Positions 18,847-27,249 of a stretch of 64,000 bases of DNA are shown here, one piece after another. Source of the DNA: Cupriavidus sp. P-10 (lineage in GTDB: Bacteria; Pseudomonadota; Gammaproteobacteria; Burkholderiales; Burkholderiaceae); the NCBI RefSeq assembly GCF_003402535.2, contig NZ_AP025170.1, positions 2,976,001 through 3,040,000 on the forward strand. Reading direction: 5' to 3'. The position numbers and the translations under genes are program-made. The notes under the pieces are model-generated. The model ran no database searches and was not told the DNA's origin. It worked only from the letters and a program-made list of their open reading frames with translations. Position 1 is the first letter of the stretch, and each line of letters starts with the position of its first letter.

Positions 18847-19950
18847 ATGCAAGCCATCATCGACGCCTTCCGCGACGCCGTCAGGCAAGCCACCGAAACC
18901 CGCACGCCGCTGCGGCTGCGCGGTGGCGGCAGCAAGGACTTCTACGGCCAGGCGCCTGAAGGGCAGGTGCTGGACACGCGCGCCTACGCCGGCATCGTCG
19001 ACTACGACCCGGCCGAGCTGGTGATCACCGCGCGCTGCGGCACGCCGCTGGCGGAAATCGAAGCCGCGCTGGCCGAGAAGCGCCAGGTGCTGGCGTTCGA
19101 GCCGCCCCACTTCGCGCTGCCCGGCCAGGCCAGCACCGCGACGCTGGGCGGCGCGGTGGCCGCGGGACTGTCGGGCCCGCGCCGGCAGTCGGTAGGCGCG
19201 CTGCGCGACTTCGTGCTGGGCGCGCAGCTGATGGATGGCAGCGGCGAGGTGATGAACTTCGGCGGACAGGTGATGAAGAACGTGGCCGGCTACGATGTGT
19301 CGCGGCTGCTGGCGGGCTCGCTGGGTACGCTCGGGCTGGTGCTGGAAGTCTCGATCAAGGTACTGCCCGCGCCGTTCGACGAGGCCACGCTGCGCTTCGA
19401 GCTGGCGCAGGCCGATGCGATCCGGCAGCTGAACCAGTGGGGCGGCCAGCCGCTGCCGCTGGCCGCATCGGCCTGGCATGACGGCGTGCTGCACGTGCGC
19501 CTGGCAGGCGCCACCGCGGCGGTGCGCGCCGCGTGCGCAAAGCTCGGAGGCGAGCGTGTCGATGCCAGCGTGGCCACCGCGCTGTGGCAGTCGCTGCGCG
19601 AACAGACCCACGCCTTCTTCGCGCCGGCGCACGCGGGCCGCGCGCTGTGGCGCCTGGCGGTGCCGCCGGTGGCCGCGCCGCTGGAACTGCCGGGCCAGCA
19701 ACTGGTGGAATGGGGCGGCGGCCAGCGCTGGTGGCTGCCGGCCGATGGCGCCACCAGGACCGATGCCGAAAGCGTGCGCGCCGTGGCCCAGGCCGCCGGC
19801 GGCCACGCCACGCTGTTCCGCAACGGCGACAAGTCGGTGGGCGTGTTCACGCCGCTGGCCTCGCCGCTGGCGGCAATCCACCGGCGCCTGAAAGCGACGT
19901 TCGACCCAGCTGGCATCTTCAATCCGCAGCGCATGTATCCCGGACTCTGA
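18847..19950 (+). CDS. glcE: Glycolate oxidase subunit GlcE
   Basis: This 367-residue FAD-binding subunit of glycolate oxidase is a shortened relative of GlcD. It has a LRLRGGGSKDFYG segment, a PGQASTATLGGAVAAGLSGP FAD-binding loop and the AGYDVSRLLAGSLGTLGL stretch shared by the family. It lacks the full C-terminal oxidase domain, as expected for GlcE. It ends 49 bases before glcF. Confidence 0.95.
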   Translation: MQAIIDAFRDAVRQATETRTPLRLRGGGSKDFYGQAPEGQVLDTRAYAGIVDYDPAELVITARCGTPLAEIEAALAEKRQVLAFEPPHFALPGQASTATLGGAVAAGLSGPRRQSVGALRDFVLGAQLMDGSGEVMNFGGQVMKNVAGYDVSRLLAGSLGTLGLVLEVSIKVLPAPFDEATLRFELAQADAIRQLNQWGGQPLPLAASAWHDGVLHVRLAGATAAVRAACAKLGGERVDASVATALWQSLREQTHAFFAPAHAGRALWRLAVPPVAAPLELPGQQLVEWGGGQRWWLPADGATRTDAESVRAVAQAAGGHATLFRNGDKSVGVFTPLASPLAAIHRRLKATFDPAGIFNPQRMYPGL

Positions 19951-19999
19951 TCCGGTCCACCCAAGCGTTCCCACGCCCAGGCAAAGACCTCCCCACACC

Positions 20000-21253
20000 A
20001 TGCAAACGACCCTGGCCGATTTTCTCCGCGACACGCCCGAAGGCGAGGAAGCCAAATCCATCGTCGGCAAATGCGTGCATTGCGGCTTCTGCACCGCCAC
20101 GTGCCCGACGTATCAACTGCTCGGCGACGAACTCGACGGGCCGCGCGGGCGCATCTACCTGATGAAGCAGGTGCTGGAAGGCAATGCCATCAGCGAAAGC
20201 ACGCGCCTGCACCTGGACCGCTGCCTGACCTGCCGCAACTGCGAATCGACCTGCCCGTCGGGCGTGCGCTATGGCCGTCTGGTCGATATCGGCCGCAAGA
20301 TCGTCGACGACAAGCTCGAAGCCGAAGGTATCCAGCGCCCGGCCGGCCAGCGCATCGCACGCTGGGCGCTGCGCGAGGGGCTGACGCGCCCGAAGCTGTT
20401 CAGCACCGCGCTGCGCCTTGGCCAGATGGTGCGGCCGATCCTGCCGGGCGCGCTGCGCAACAAGGTGCCGGCGCTGTCGCAAGCCGCCGAGCCCGGCACC
20501 TGGCCCCGCAATGTCCACGCACGCAAGATGTTGTTGCTCGACGGTTGCGTGCAGCCGGCAATGTCGCCCAACATCAATGCCGCGACCGCGCGCGTGTTCG
20601 ACCGTGTCGGCGTACAACTGGTGATGGCGCGCGAGGCGGGCTGTTGCGGCGCAATCCGCTTCCACACCGGCGACCATGAAGGCGGCCTCGACAATATGCG
20701 CCGCAATATCGATGCATGGTGGCCACATATCGAGGCCGGCGCCGAGGCCATCGTGATGACGGCCTCCGGCTGCGGCGCGATGGTCAAGGACTATGGGCAC
20801 CTGCTGCGCAACGATCCCAAATACGCGGAACGTGCGCGCCGTGTCTCCGCGCTGACGCGCGACCTGTCCGAGATCCTGCCGGACTTCGCCGATGACCTGC
20901 GTGCGCTGGCCGGCGCCGTGCCGCGCGACAGCCGGCGCGTGGCCTACCACCCGCCCTGCACACTGCAGCATGGCCAGCAGATCCGCGGCAAGGTGGAGGC
21001 GCTCTTGACCGGCCTCGGCGTGGAGGTCAAACTCTGCGCTGACAGCCACCTGTGCTGCGGCTCGGCGGGCACGTATTCAGTGCTGCAGCCGGAACTGGCC
21101 TACCGCCTGCGCGACGACAAGCTCGGCAAACTGCAGGCCACGCAGCCCGAAGCCATCGTGTCAGCCAATATCGGCTGCATCACGCACCTGCAGAGCGGTA
21201 CCGATACGCCGGTGATGCACTGGGTCGAACTGGTCGACCGGATGCTGGGATAA
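20000..21253 (+). CDS. glcF: Glycolate oxidase iron-sulfur subunit GlcF
   Basis: This 417-residue subunit passes electrons from GlcD/GlcE to the quinone pool. Two [4Fe-4S] ferredoxin motifs are visible: Cys25, 28, 31 and 35 (CVHCGFCTATC), and Cys75, 78, 81 and 85 (CLTCRNCESTC). The C-terminal half has two CCG-type domains (CCGAIRFH and CCGSAGTYS). Order and length are standard, and it closes the glc gene set. Confidence 0.96.
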   Translation: MQTTLADFLRDTPEGEEAKSIVGKCVHCGFCTATCPTYQLLGDELDGPRGRIYLMKQVLEGNAISESTRLHLDRCLTCRNCESTCPSGVRYGRLVDIGRKIVDDKLEAEGIQRPAGQRIARWALREGLTRPKLFSTALRLGQMVRPILPGALRNKVPALSQAAEPGTWPRNVHARKMLLLDGCVQPAMSPNINAATARVFDRVGVQLVMAREAGCCGAIRFHTGDHEGGLDNMRRNIDAWWPHIEAGAEAIVMTASGCGAMVKDYGHLLRNDPKYAERARRVSALTRDLSEILPDFADDLRALAGAVPRDSRRVAYHPPCTLQHGQQIRGKVEALLTGLGVEVKLCADSHLCCGSAGTYSVLQPELAYRLRDDKLGKLQATQPEAIVSANIGCITHLQSGTDTPVMHWVELVDRMLG

Positions 21254-21285
21254 CCCCCCCGGCCAGAGCAAGGCCGTGGTTGTCG

Positions 21286-21311
21286 CCTCTCTCCCGCTTG
21301 CGGGAGAGAGG
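21286..21311. repeat. REP-like palindrome, copy 2
   Basis: Perfect 12-base arms CCTCTCTCCCGC and GCGGGAGAGAGG enclose TT. It lies between glcF and lrgA and shares its core with 8656-8681 and 55094-55111. Confidence 0.75.
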
Positions 21312-21338
21312 AGGAAATGCGCAACCACGACCGCCCCC

Positions 21339-21716
21339 ATGCTCCAGACCTTTGCCATCCTGCTGGTTTTCCAATCCGTCGGCGAGGTGATCAGCTACGC
21401 GCTGCGCCTGCCCGTGCCCGGCCCCGTGCTCGGCATGATCCTGCTGTTCGGCTGGCTCGTCTTCGACGACCGCCTGCTGCCCATTATCCAGGGCACCACC
21501 AGCGAACTGCTCAAGCACCTGTCGCTGCTGTTCGTCCCCGCGGGGGTCGGCATCATGGTCCACGCCAACCGCATCGAAGGCGAATGGATGCCGATCCTGG
21601 TGGCGCTGGTGATCTCCACCTGGCTCGCCATCGCCACTACCGCGGTGGTCACGCGCATGCTGATGCGCAAGCGCACCGACGCACCTGGCGCCGACGCGAA
21701 GGGAGAACAGGCATGA
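21339..21716 (+). CDS. lrgA: CidA/LrgA family holin-like membrane protein
   Basis: This 125-residue protein has about four membrane helices, with the family segment RLPVPGPVLGMILL near the N-terminus. CidA/LrgA proteins act with LrgB in control of murein hydrolase activity, and in several bacteria in export of small organic acids such as pyruvate or glycolate. The longer open frame runs through a palindromic repeat, so I used the ATG at 21339. The stop overlaps the lrgB start (ATGA). Position directly after glcDEF is consistent with a glycolate or overflow-metabolite transport role, which is an inference. Confidence 0.9.
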   Translation: MLQTFAILLVFQSVGEVISYALRLPVPGPVLGMILLFGWLVFDDRLLPIIQGTTSELLKHLSLLFVPAGVGIMVHANRIEGEWMPILVALVISTWLAIATTAVVTRMLMRKRTDAPGADAKGEQA

Positions 21717-22438
21717 TGACCCCACGCCTCAATGAGATCTGGGTCTACCTGGCCGCGAGCCCGCTGGTCGGGCTGACCGCCACGCTGCTCGCCTACGTCT
21801 TTGCCTTCCGCATCTACGAGAAGTCGCGCTTCTCGCCGCTGGCCAACCCGGTGATGATCGCGGTGGCGCTGCTGGTCACGGTGCTGACCGTCACCGGCAC
21901 GCCGTACAAGACCTACTTCGACGGCGCGCAGTTCGTGCACTTCCTGCTCGGCCCCGCGACCGTGGCGCTGGCGGTGCCGCTGTACATGCAGCTGCCCAAG
22001 CTGCGCACCCATGTGTTCCCGCTGCTGGCCGGCCTGGTGGCGGGTTCGGTGGTGGCGGTGGTGTCGGCGGTCGGCATCGCCTGGCTGCTGGGTGCCTCGC
22101 CCGAGACCGTGCGCTCGCTGGCGCCCAAGTCCGTGACCATCCCGATCGCCATGGGCGTGGCCGAAAAAATCGGCGGCCTGCCGTCGCTGACCGCGGTGCT
22201 GGTGATGGCCACCGGCATCATCGGCGCGGTCAGCGCCACCAGCCTGCTGAACCTGCTGCGCATCCGCGACTACAGCGTGCGCGGCTTTGCCACCGGCGTT
22301 GCCGCGCATGGCATCGGCACCGCGCGCGCGTTCCAGGTGAACCAGGAAGCCGGCGCCTTCGCGGCACTCGGCATGGGCCTGAACGGCGTGCTGACCGCGA
22401 TCCTGGTGCCGGTGATGGCAGCCTGGATGCCGCACTGA
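21713..22438 (+). CDS. lrgB: LrgB family membrane protein
   Basis: This 241-residue polytopic protein contains the LrgB signature region LAPKSVTIPIAMGVAE and the AHGIGTARAF segment near the C-terminus. It starts with an ATG overlapping the lrgA stop, so the two are coupled. In plants the fused homologue PLGG1 exports glycolate and glycerate. Its place after glcDEF therefore makes glycolate or glycerate transport plausible here. Confidence 0.92.
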   Translation: MMTPRLNEIWVYLAASPLVGLTATLLAYVFAFRIYEKSRFSPLANPVMIAVALLVTVLTVTGTPYKTYFDGAQFVHFLLGPATVALAVPLYMQLPKLRTHVFPLLAGLVAGSVVAVVSAVGIAWLLGASPETVRSLAPKSVTIPIAMGVAEKIGGLPSLTAVLVMATGIIGAVSATSLLNLLRIRDYSVRGFATGVAAHGIGTARAFQVNQEAGAFAALGMGLNGVLTAILVPVMAAWMPH

Positions 22439-22523
22439 CAGCCTCCTGACAGCACGCTGTCAGCAGCCCCCGCGCATGATGCGAGCTCCTCACTCCCCAT
22501 CAACCGGAACCAAGGAGCCCGTC

Positions 22524-22895
22524 ATGAGCAACCGTCTGATCAACTGGCTGGAGATCCCCGTCGTCGACATGGGCCGCGCCATCGGCTTTTACGAACAGGT
22601 CTTCGACACCAGGCTGCGCCGCGAGACCATGAGCCAGGTCGACATGGCCGTGTTCCCGCACCCCGATCCCGGCGGCGCGCTGGTCGCCGGCGAAGGCTAC
22701 CGTCCCAGCAACTACTACGGCACGGTGCCCTACCTGCACGCGCCCGAGCTGGACACGCTGCTGGATCGCGCCGCGCGCGCCGGCGGCAAGACCGTGTTCG
22801 GCCCGCTGCGCCTGCCGGGCGAGATCGGCCGCATCGCCCATATCACCGACAGCGAAGGCAACCGCATCGGGCTGCACGAGCCTTTTGCCGGGTAA
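22524..22895 (+). CDS. VOC (glyoxalase/bleomycin resistance-like) family protein
   Basis: This 123-residue protein has the vicinal-oxygen-chelate fold. Residues NWLEIPVVDMGRAIGFYEQVF form the first beta-alpha unit, and the C-terminal HITDSEGNRIGLHEP carries a candidate metal-binding Glu. An AGGAG-type site precedes the ATG at 22524. The substrate is unknown. It is paired with the WYL regulator 15 bases downstream, an association often seen for this subgroup. Confidence 0.88.
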   Translation: MSNRLINWLEIPVVDMGRAIGFYEQVFDTRLRRETMSQVDMAVFPHPDPGGALVAGEGYRPSNYYGTVPYLHAPELDTLLDRAARAGGKTVFGPLRLPGEIGRIAHITDSEGNRIGLHEPFAG

Positions 22896-22910
22896 GCAAA
22901 GCCGCCACGA

Positions 22911-23600
22911 ATGAGCCGCCGCGCCGACCGCCTCTTCCAGATCGTCCAGGTCCTGCGCGGCCGCCGCCTGACTACGGCGGCACTGCTGGCGCAGCGGCTC
23001 GGCGTATCGGAACGCACCGTCTACCGTGATATCCAGGCGCTGTCGCTGTCAGGGGTGCCGGTCGAAGGCGAGGCCGGCATCGGCTATCGGCTGCGCGCCG
23101 ATTTCGATGTACCGCCGCTGATGTTCAGTGCCATGGAAGTTGAAGCGCTGGTGGCCGGCCTGCGGCTGCTGAAGGCCTGGGGCGGCGGCGCACTCGCGGC
23201 CGCGGCCGATCCGGCGCTGGAAAAGCTGGTCGCCGCGTTGCCGCCGCCACGCCGGCTTGCGGCGCAGCAAAGCCGCGTGTTCGCGCCCGAATACGTCAAC
23301 CAGTCGCACGTGCGCGAGGCCTTCGACGTCGTACACGGCGCGCTGGGAGAGCAGAAGCTGCTGCTGCTCGACTACTGCGACGCGCAGCAGCGCATCACCG
23401 AACGCGTGGTGATGCCGCTGGGCCTGTTTTTCTGGGGCAATGCGTGGCTGCTGGCGGCGTGGTGCACCACGCGCTCGGACTACCGCAGCTTCCGCCTCGA
23501 CCGCTGCCGCGCCATCCGCATGCTGGACGACCATTTCCACGAAACCCCGGACCGCTCGCTCAATGGCTTCCTGCGCGCGGTGCGCGCCAGCGGCGTGTAG
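22911..23600 (+). CDS. YafY-type transcriptional regulator (HTH-WYL)
   Basis: This 229-residue regulator has an N-terminal DeoR-like helix-turn-helix (about 15-55, RLTTAALLAQRLGVSERTVYRD) and a C-terminal WYL-type ligand-binding domain. Around the WYL position it reads GNAWLLAAWCTTRSDYRSFRLDR. It follows the VOC gene on the same strand and probably regulates it; the ligand is unknown. It converges on the glutathione peroxidase gene with only two bases between the stop codons. Confidence 0.88.
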   Translation: MSRRADRLFQIVQVLRGRRLTTAALLAQRLGVSERTVYRDIQALSLSGVPVEGEAGIGYRLRADFDVPPLMFSAMEVEALVAGLRLLKAWGGGALAAAADPALEKLVAALPPPRRLAAQQSRVFAPEYVNQSHVREAFDVVHGALGEQKLLLLDYCDAQQRITERVVMPLGLFFWGNAWLLAAWCTTRSDYRSFRLDRCRAIRMLDDHFHETPDRSLNGFLRAVRASGV

Positions 23601-23602
23601 GC

Positions 23603-24097
23603 TCAGGCTGCCGGATCGGACAGCAGCGTCTCGATATCCTTGCGCAGCTCTTCCGGCTTGGTGGTCGGCGCGTAGCGTTCGTACACCGTGCCGTCGCGCC
23701 GCACCAGGAACTTGGTGAAATTCCACTTGATGCCCTGCGTGCCCAGCACGCCGCGCTTCTCGGTGGTCAGCCAGCGATACAGCGGATGCGCCTCTTCGCC
23801 ATTGACGTCGATCTTGCCGAACATCGGGAAGCTCACGCTGAAGCGCGACTCGCAGAACTGGCCGATCTGCTGCGCATCGCCGGGCTCCTGCTTGCCGAAC
23901 TGGTTGCACGGAAAGCCCAGCACTTCCAGCCCGCGCTCCCGGTATTCGTCATAGAGCTTCTGCATGCCGGCATACTGCGGCGTGAACCCGCATTCACTGG
24001 CGGTGTTGACGATCAGCAGCACCTTGCCCTGGAACCGCGACAGCGGCACCGGCTCGCCGGCCAGCGAACTGGCTTCAAACTGGTAGACATTGCTCAT
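23603..24097 (-). CDS. Glutathione peroxidase family protein
   Basis: This 164-residue thiol peroxidase has the peroxidatic cysteine Cys36 in NTASECGFT, the catalytic Gln66 in GFPCNQFG and the Trp/Asn of KWNFTKF. It has Cys rather than selenocysteine, so like most bacterial homologues it may use thioredoxin rather than glutathione. The start at 24097 has an AGGAG upstream; the longer open frame adds 21 unlikely residues. It lies downstream of pilU on the same strand, possibly as an independent gene. Confidence 0.93.
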   Translation of the reverse strand: MSNVYQFEASSLAGEPVPLSRFQGKVLLIVNTASECGFTPQYAGMQKLYDEYRERGLEVLGFPCNQFGKQEPGDAQQIGQFCESRFSVSFPMFGKIDVNGEEAHPLYRWLTTEKRGVLGTQGIKWNFTKFLVRRDGTVYERYAPTTKPEELRKDIETLLSDPAA

Positions 24098-24172
24098 GGC
24101 TGGCTCCTGCGGAATCCTTGCACGTGGCCGAAGCATACGCCCATGCGCCGCCGCGTGCACGGCGTTCCGCCT

Positions 24173-25312
24173 CTATATGACGTTCAGGTGCTCGGTGCCT
24201 GCGCCGAGGTCGGTGTCCCTGGCGCGCGCGCTGTGCAGCTTGATCATCAGGCGCAGGTCATTGAGCGAATCTGCGTTGCGCAGCGCATCCTCATAGGTGA
24301 TCTTGCCTTCCTCGTACAGGTCGAACAGCGCCTGGTCGAACGAGATCATGCCCTGCTCGCGCGACTTCTTGATGACTTCCTTCAGCTCGTGGATCTCGCC
24401 CTTGAAGATCAGGTCTGCCACCAGCGGCGTGCCGATCATGATTTCCACCGCCGGCACGCGGCCCTTGCGCCCGGCGCGCGGCAGCAGGCGCTGCGACACC
24501 ATCGCCTTCAGGTTCAGCGACAGGTCGATCAGCAGCTGCTGGCGCTTTTCCTCGGGGAAGAAGTTGACCACGCGGTCGATCGCCTGGTTGGCATTGTTGG
24601 CGTGCAGCGTGGCCAGGCACAGGTGGCCGGTTTCGGCGTACTGCATCGCGTATTCCATGGTCTCGCGGTCGCGGATTTCGCCGATCAGGATCACGTCGGG
24701 CGCCTGGCGCAGCGTGTTCTTCAGCGCCACGTGCCAGGATTCCGTATCGATGCCGACCTCGCGCTGCGTGACGATGCAGTTCTGGTGCGCGTGCACGTAT
24801 TCGATCGGATCCTCGATGGTGATGATGTGGCCATAGGACTGCGCATTGCGGTGGTCGAGCATCGCCGCCAGCGTGGTCGACTTGCCCGAGCCGGTCGCGC
24901 CGGTCACGATCACCAGCCCGCGCTTGGACATCACGATGTCGTGCAGCGTCGGGGGCAGGTCCAGGTCCGCCACGGACGGAATGCGCGTATTGATGGTCCG
25001 CACCACCATGCCGGCCTTGCCCTGCTGGATAAACGCCGACACGCGGAAGCGCCCGGCCTTGGGCGCGGTGATGGCGAAGTTGCATTCGCGGCTGGTATCG
25101 AAATCCTGCACCTGCCGCTCGTTCATCACCGAGCGCACCAGGCCCAGCGCCTGTGTCGGGTTCAGCGGCTGCTGCGACACCGGCGTGATCTTGCCGTCCA
25201 CCTTGATCGCCGGCGGGAAGTCGGAAGTGATGAACAGGTCCGAGCCGCGGTTGCTGACCATCAGCTCCAGCAGGTCGTTGATGTACTTGGCGGCGGATTC
25301 GCGATCGAGCAT
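24173..25312 (-). CDS. pilU: Type IV pilus retraction-associated ATPase PilU
   Basis: This 379-residue hexameric ATPase of the PilT/PilU family has Walker A GATGSGKS at 138-145, the Asp box, Walker B (ILIGEIRDRETM) and the His box (ATLHANNANQA). The C-terminus lacks PilT's AIRxLIRE helix, and the order pilT-pilU is conserved, so PilU is the better call. PilU acts with PilT to power pilus retraction for twitching motility and DNA uptake. The 97-base gap to pilT contains a short run of GAGGCCCCC-type direct repeats. Confidence 0.93.
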   Translation of the reverse strand: MLDRESAAKYINDLLELMVSNRGSDLFITSDFPPAIKVDGKITPVSQQPLNPTQALGLVRSVMNERQVQDFDTSRECNFAITAPKAGRFRVSAFIQQGKAGMVVRTINTRIPSVADLDLPPTLHDIVMSKRGLVIVTGATGSGKSTTLAAMLDHRNAQSYGHIITIEDPIEYVHAHQNCIVTQREVGIDTESWHVALKNTLRQAPDVILIGEIRDRETMEYAMQYAETGHLCLATLHANNANQAIDRVVNFFPEEKRQQLLIDLSLNLKAMVSQRLLPRAGRKGRVPAVEIMIGTPLVADLIFKGEIHELKEVIKKSREQGMISFDQALFDLYEEGKITYEDALRNADSLNDLRLMIKLHSARARDTDLGAGTEHLNVI

Positions 25313-25409
25313 GGCGGTGTCCTGCAGGAGTGCGGCCACCGGTTGCGTGCGGCGGCCTGGAGGCAAGGCGTAGGCGCGGGCGTCAGGGGCCTCGGGGGCC
25401 TCGGAGGCC

Positions 25410-26453
25410 TCAGCCCATGAACGCGTCGGGGTTCTTCGCGATGGCGCGCGCGTCGTTGTAGCTGATGGCGCTGCGCTTGATCAGGTCCGACAGGCACTGG
25501 TCTAGCGTCTGCATGCCCAGCCCGCTGCTGGTCTGCATCATCGAGTACATCTGCGCGATCTTGTTCTCGCGGATCAGGTGCCGGATCGCCGGCGTGGCGA
25601 TCATGATCTCGTGCGCGGCGGTGCGGCCGTTGCCGTCGCGGGTCTTCAGCAGTGTCTGCGAGATCACCGCTTCCAGCGATTCCGACAGCATGGTGCGCAC
25701 CATGTCCTTCTCTTCCGGCGGGAACACGTCGACCACGCGGTCGATGGTCTTGGCCGCCGAGCTGGTGTGCAGCGTGCCGAAGACCAGGTGGCCGGTCTCG
25801 GCTGCGGTCAGCGCCAGGCGGATGGTCTCCAGGTCGCGCAACTCGCCCACCAGGATGACGTCAGGATCTTCACGCAGCGCGGAGCGCAGCGCGTTGGCGA
25901 ACGAATGCGTGTGCGGCCCCAGCTCGCGCTGGTTGATCAGACTCTTCTTGGAGTTGTGGACGAATTCGATCGGGTCTTCCACCGTCAGGATGTGACCCAT
26001 GTCGTTTTCATTGCGATGGTCGACCATCGCCGCCAGCGTGGTTGACTTGCCCGAGCCGGTCGGCCCGGTCACCAGCACCAGCCCGCGCGGTTTCATGCAC
26101 AGGTCGGCGAACACCGCCGGCGCGCGCAGCTCTTCCAGCGTCAGGACCTTGGAGGGAATGGTACGGAACACCGCGGCGGCGCCGCGCTGGGTGTTGTAGG
26201 CATTGACCCGGAAGCGCGACAGGCCGGCGATCTCGAACGAGAAGTCGATCTCCAGCCGTTCTTCGTAGATCTTGCGCTGGGTGTCGCTCATGATGTCGTA
26301 CACCATGGCGTGGACATCCTTGTGCGCCATCGCCGCGACATTGATCCGGCGCATGTCGCCGTGGATCCGGACCATCGGCGGCATGTCCGATGACAGATGA
26401 AGATCGGACGCCTTGTTCTTGACGGCGAAAGCCAATAGCTGCGCGATGTCCAT
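25410..26453 (-). CDS. pilT: Type IV pilus twitching motility ATPase PilT
   Basis: This 347-residue retraction motor has Walker A GPTGSGKST at 130-138, Walker B (ILVGELRDLETI), the His box (GTLHTSSAAKT) and the PilT-specific C-terminal AIRHLIRENKIAQM helix needed for retraction. The start codon lies next to a short AT-rich divergent region shared with the PLP homeostasis gene. It heads a pilT-pilU pair. No pilin or assembly genes are in the window. Confidence 0.96.
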   Translation of the reverse strand: MDIAQLLAFAVKNKASDLHLSSDMPPMVRIHGDMRRINVAAMAHKDVHAMVYDIMSDTQRKIYEERLEIDFSFEIAGLSRFRVNAYNTQRGAAAVFRTIPSKVLTLEELRAPAVFADLCMKPRGLVLVTGPTGSGKSTTLAAMVDHRNENDMGHILTVEDPIEFVHNSKKSLINQRELGPHTHSFANALRSALREDPDVILVGELRDLETIRLALTAAETGHLVFGTLHTSSAAKTIDRVVDVFPPEEKDMVRTMLSESLEAVISQTLLKTRDGNGRTAAHEIMIATPAIRHLIRENKIAQMYSMMQTSSGLGMQTLDQCLSDLIKRSAISYNDARAIAKNPDAFMG

Positions 26454-26520
26454 CTATAATGACCCCACCCTGAAATAGTTATCAGTACTTTAAGTACTTC
26501 TTTTATATGTTCGCCGGATT
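26454..26520. promoter_or_regulatory. AT-rich divergent promoter region, pilT / PLP homeostasis gene
   Basis: This 67-base region is strikingly AT-rich against its surroundings. On the plus strand TATAAT (26455-26460) is a perfect -10 for the downstream gene, although no good -35 sits at the right distance. A near-perfect palindrome, AGTACTT (26484-26490) and AAGTACT (26492-26498) around a central T, could be an operator serving both genes. Confidence 0.55.
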
Positions 26521-27210
26521 ATGTCTGTGATTGCCGCCAACTTGCAAGCCGTGAACCAGCGCATTGCGGCGGCTGCACAACAGGCTGGCAGGCAACCTGG
26601 CGACATCGCCCTGCTGGCCGTTTCCAAGACCGTATCCGCTGACCGCGTACGCGCCGCCGCCGAGGCCGGACAGCTCGCCTTTGGCGAAAATTACGTCCAG
26701 GAAGGGGTGGAGAAGATCGCTGTGCTGGCCGATGTGCGCGACCGGTTGCAGTGGCATTTCATCGGTCCGCTGCAAAGCAACAAGACCCGGCTGGTGGCGG
26801 AGCATTTCGACTGGGTGCATGCCATCGACCGCCTCAAGATCGCCGAGCGGCTGTCGGCGCAGCGCCCAGCCGGAATGGCGCCGCTGCAGGTCTGCCTGCA
26901 GGTCAATATCAGTGGCGAAGCCAGCAAGAGCGGCGTGGCGCCGGCCGAAGTGCCGGCACTGGCGCAGGCTGTGGCCGCGCTGCCCGGCCTGCGGCTACGG
27001 GGCCTGATGGCGATTCCCGAACCCGAAGACGATCCCGCCGCGCAACGTCGGCCGTTTGCCGCGATGCGCGCGCTGCTGGGCACCCTGCGCGAAAACGGGC
27101 TGGACCTCGACACGCTGTCGATGGGCATGTCGGGCGACATGGAAGCCGCCATCGCCGAGGGCGCCACCATGGTGCGCATCGGCACCGCGATTTTCGGTGC
27201 GCGCGGCTGA
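26521..27210 (+). CDS. YggS family pyridoxal phosphate homeostasis protein
   Basis: This 229-residue PLP-binding protein has a TIM-barrel fold without known catalytic activity and buffers intracellular PLP. The PLP lysine is Lys36 in LLAVSKTVS. FGENYVQEG, WHFIGPLQSNK, the MAIPEPEDD segment and the C-terminal SMGMSGDMEAAI phosphate-binding loop are all present. It is followed 39 bases later by proC, the usual pairing, and is divergent from pilT. Confidence 0.95.
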   Translation: MSVIAANLQAVNQRIAAAAQQAGRQPGDIALLAVSKTVSADRVRAAAEAGQLAFGENYVQEGVEKIAVLADVRDRLQWHFIGPLQSNKTRLVAEHFDWVHAIDRLKIAERLSAQRPAGMAPLQVCLQVNISGEASKSGVAPAEVPALAQAVAALPGLRLRGLMAIPEPEDDPAAQRRPFAAMRALLGTLRENGLDLDTLSMGMSGDMEAAIAEGATMVRIGTAIFGARG

Positions 27211-27249
27211 GCCGGCGCCAATATCAATCCAGACACGGCAGAGACACCC

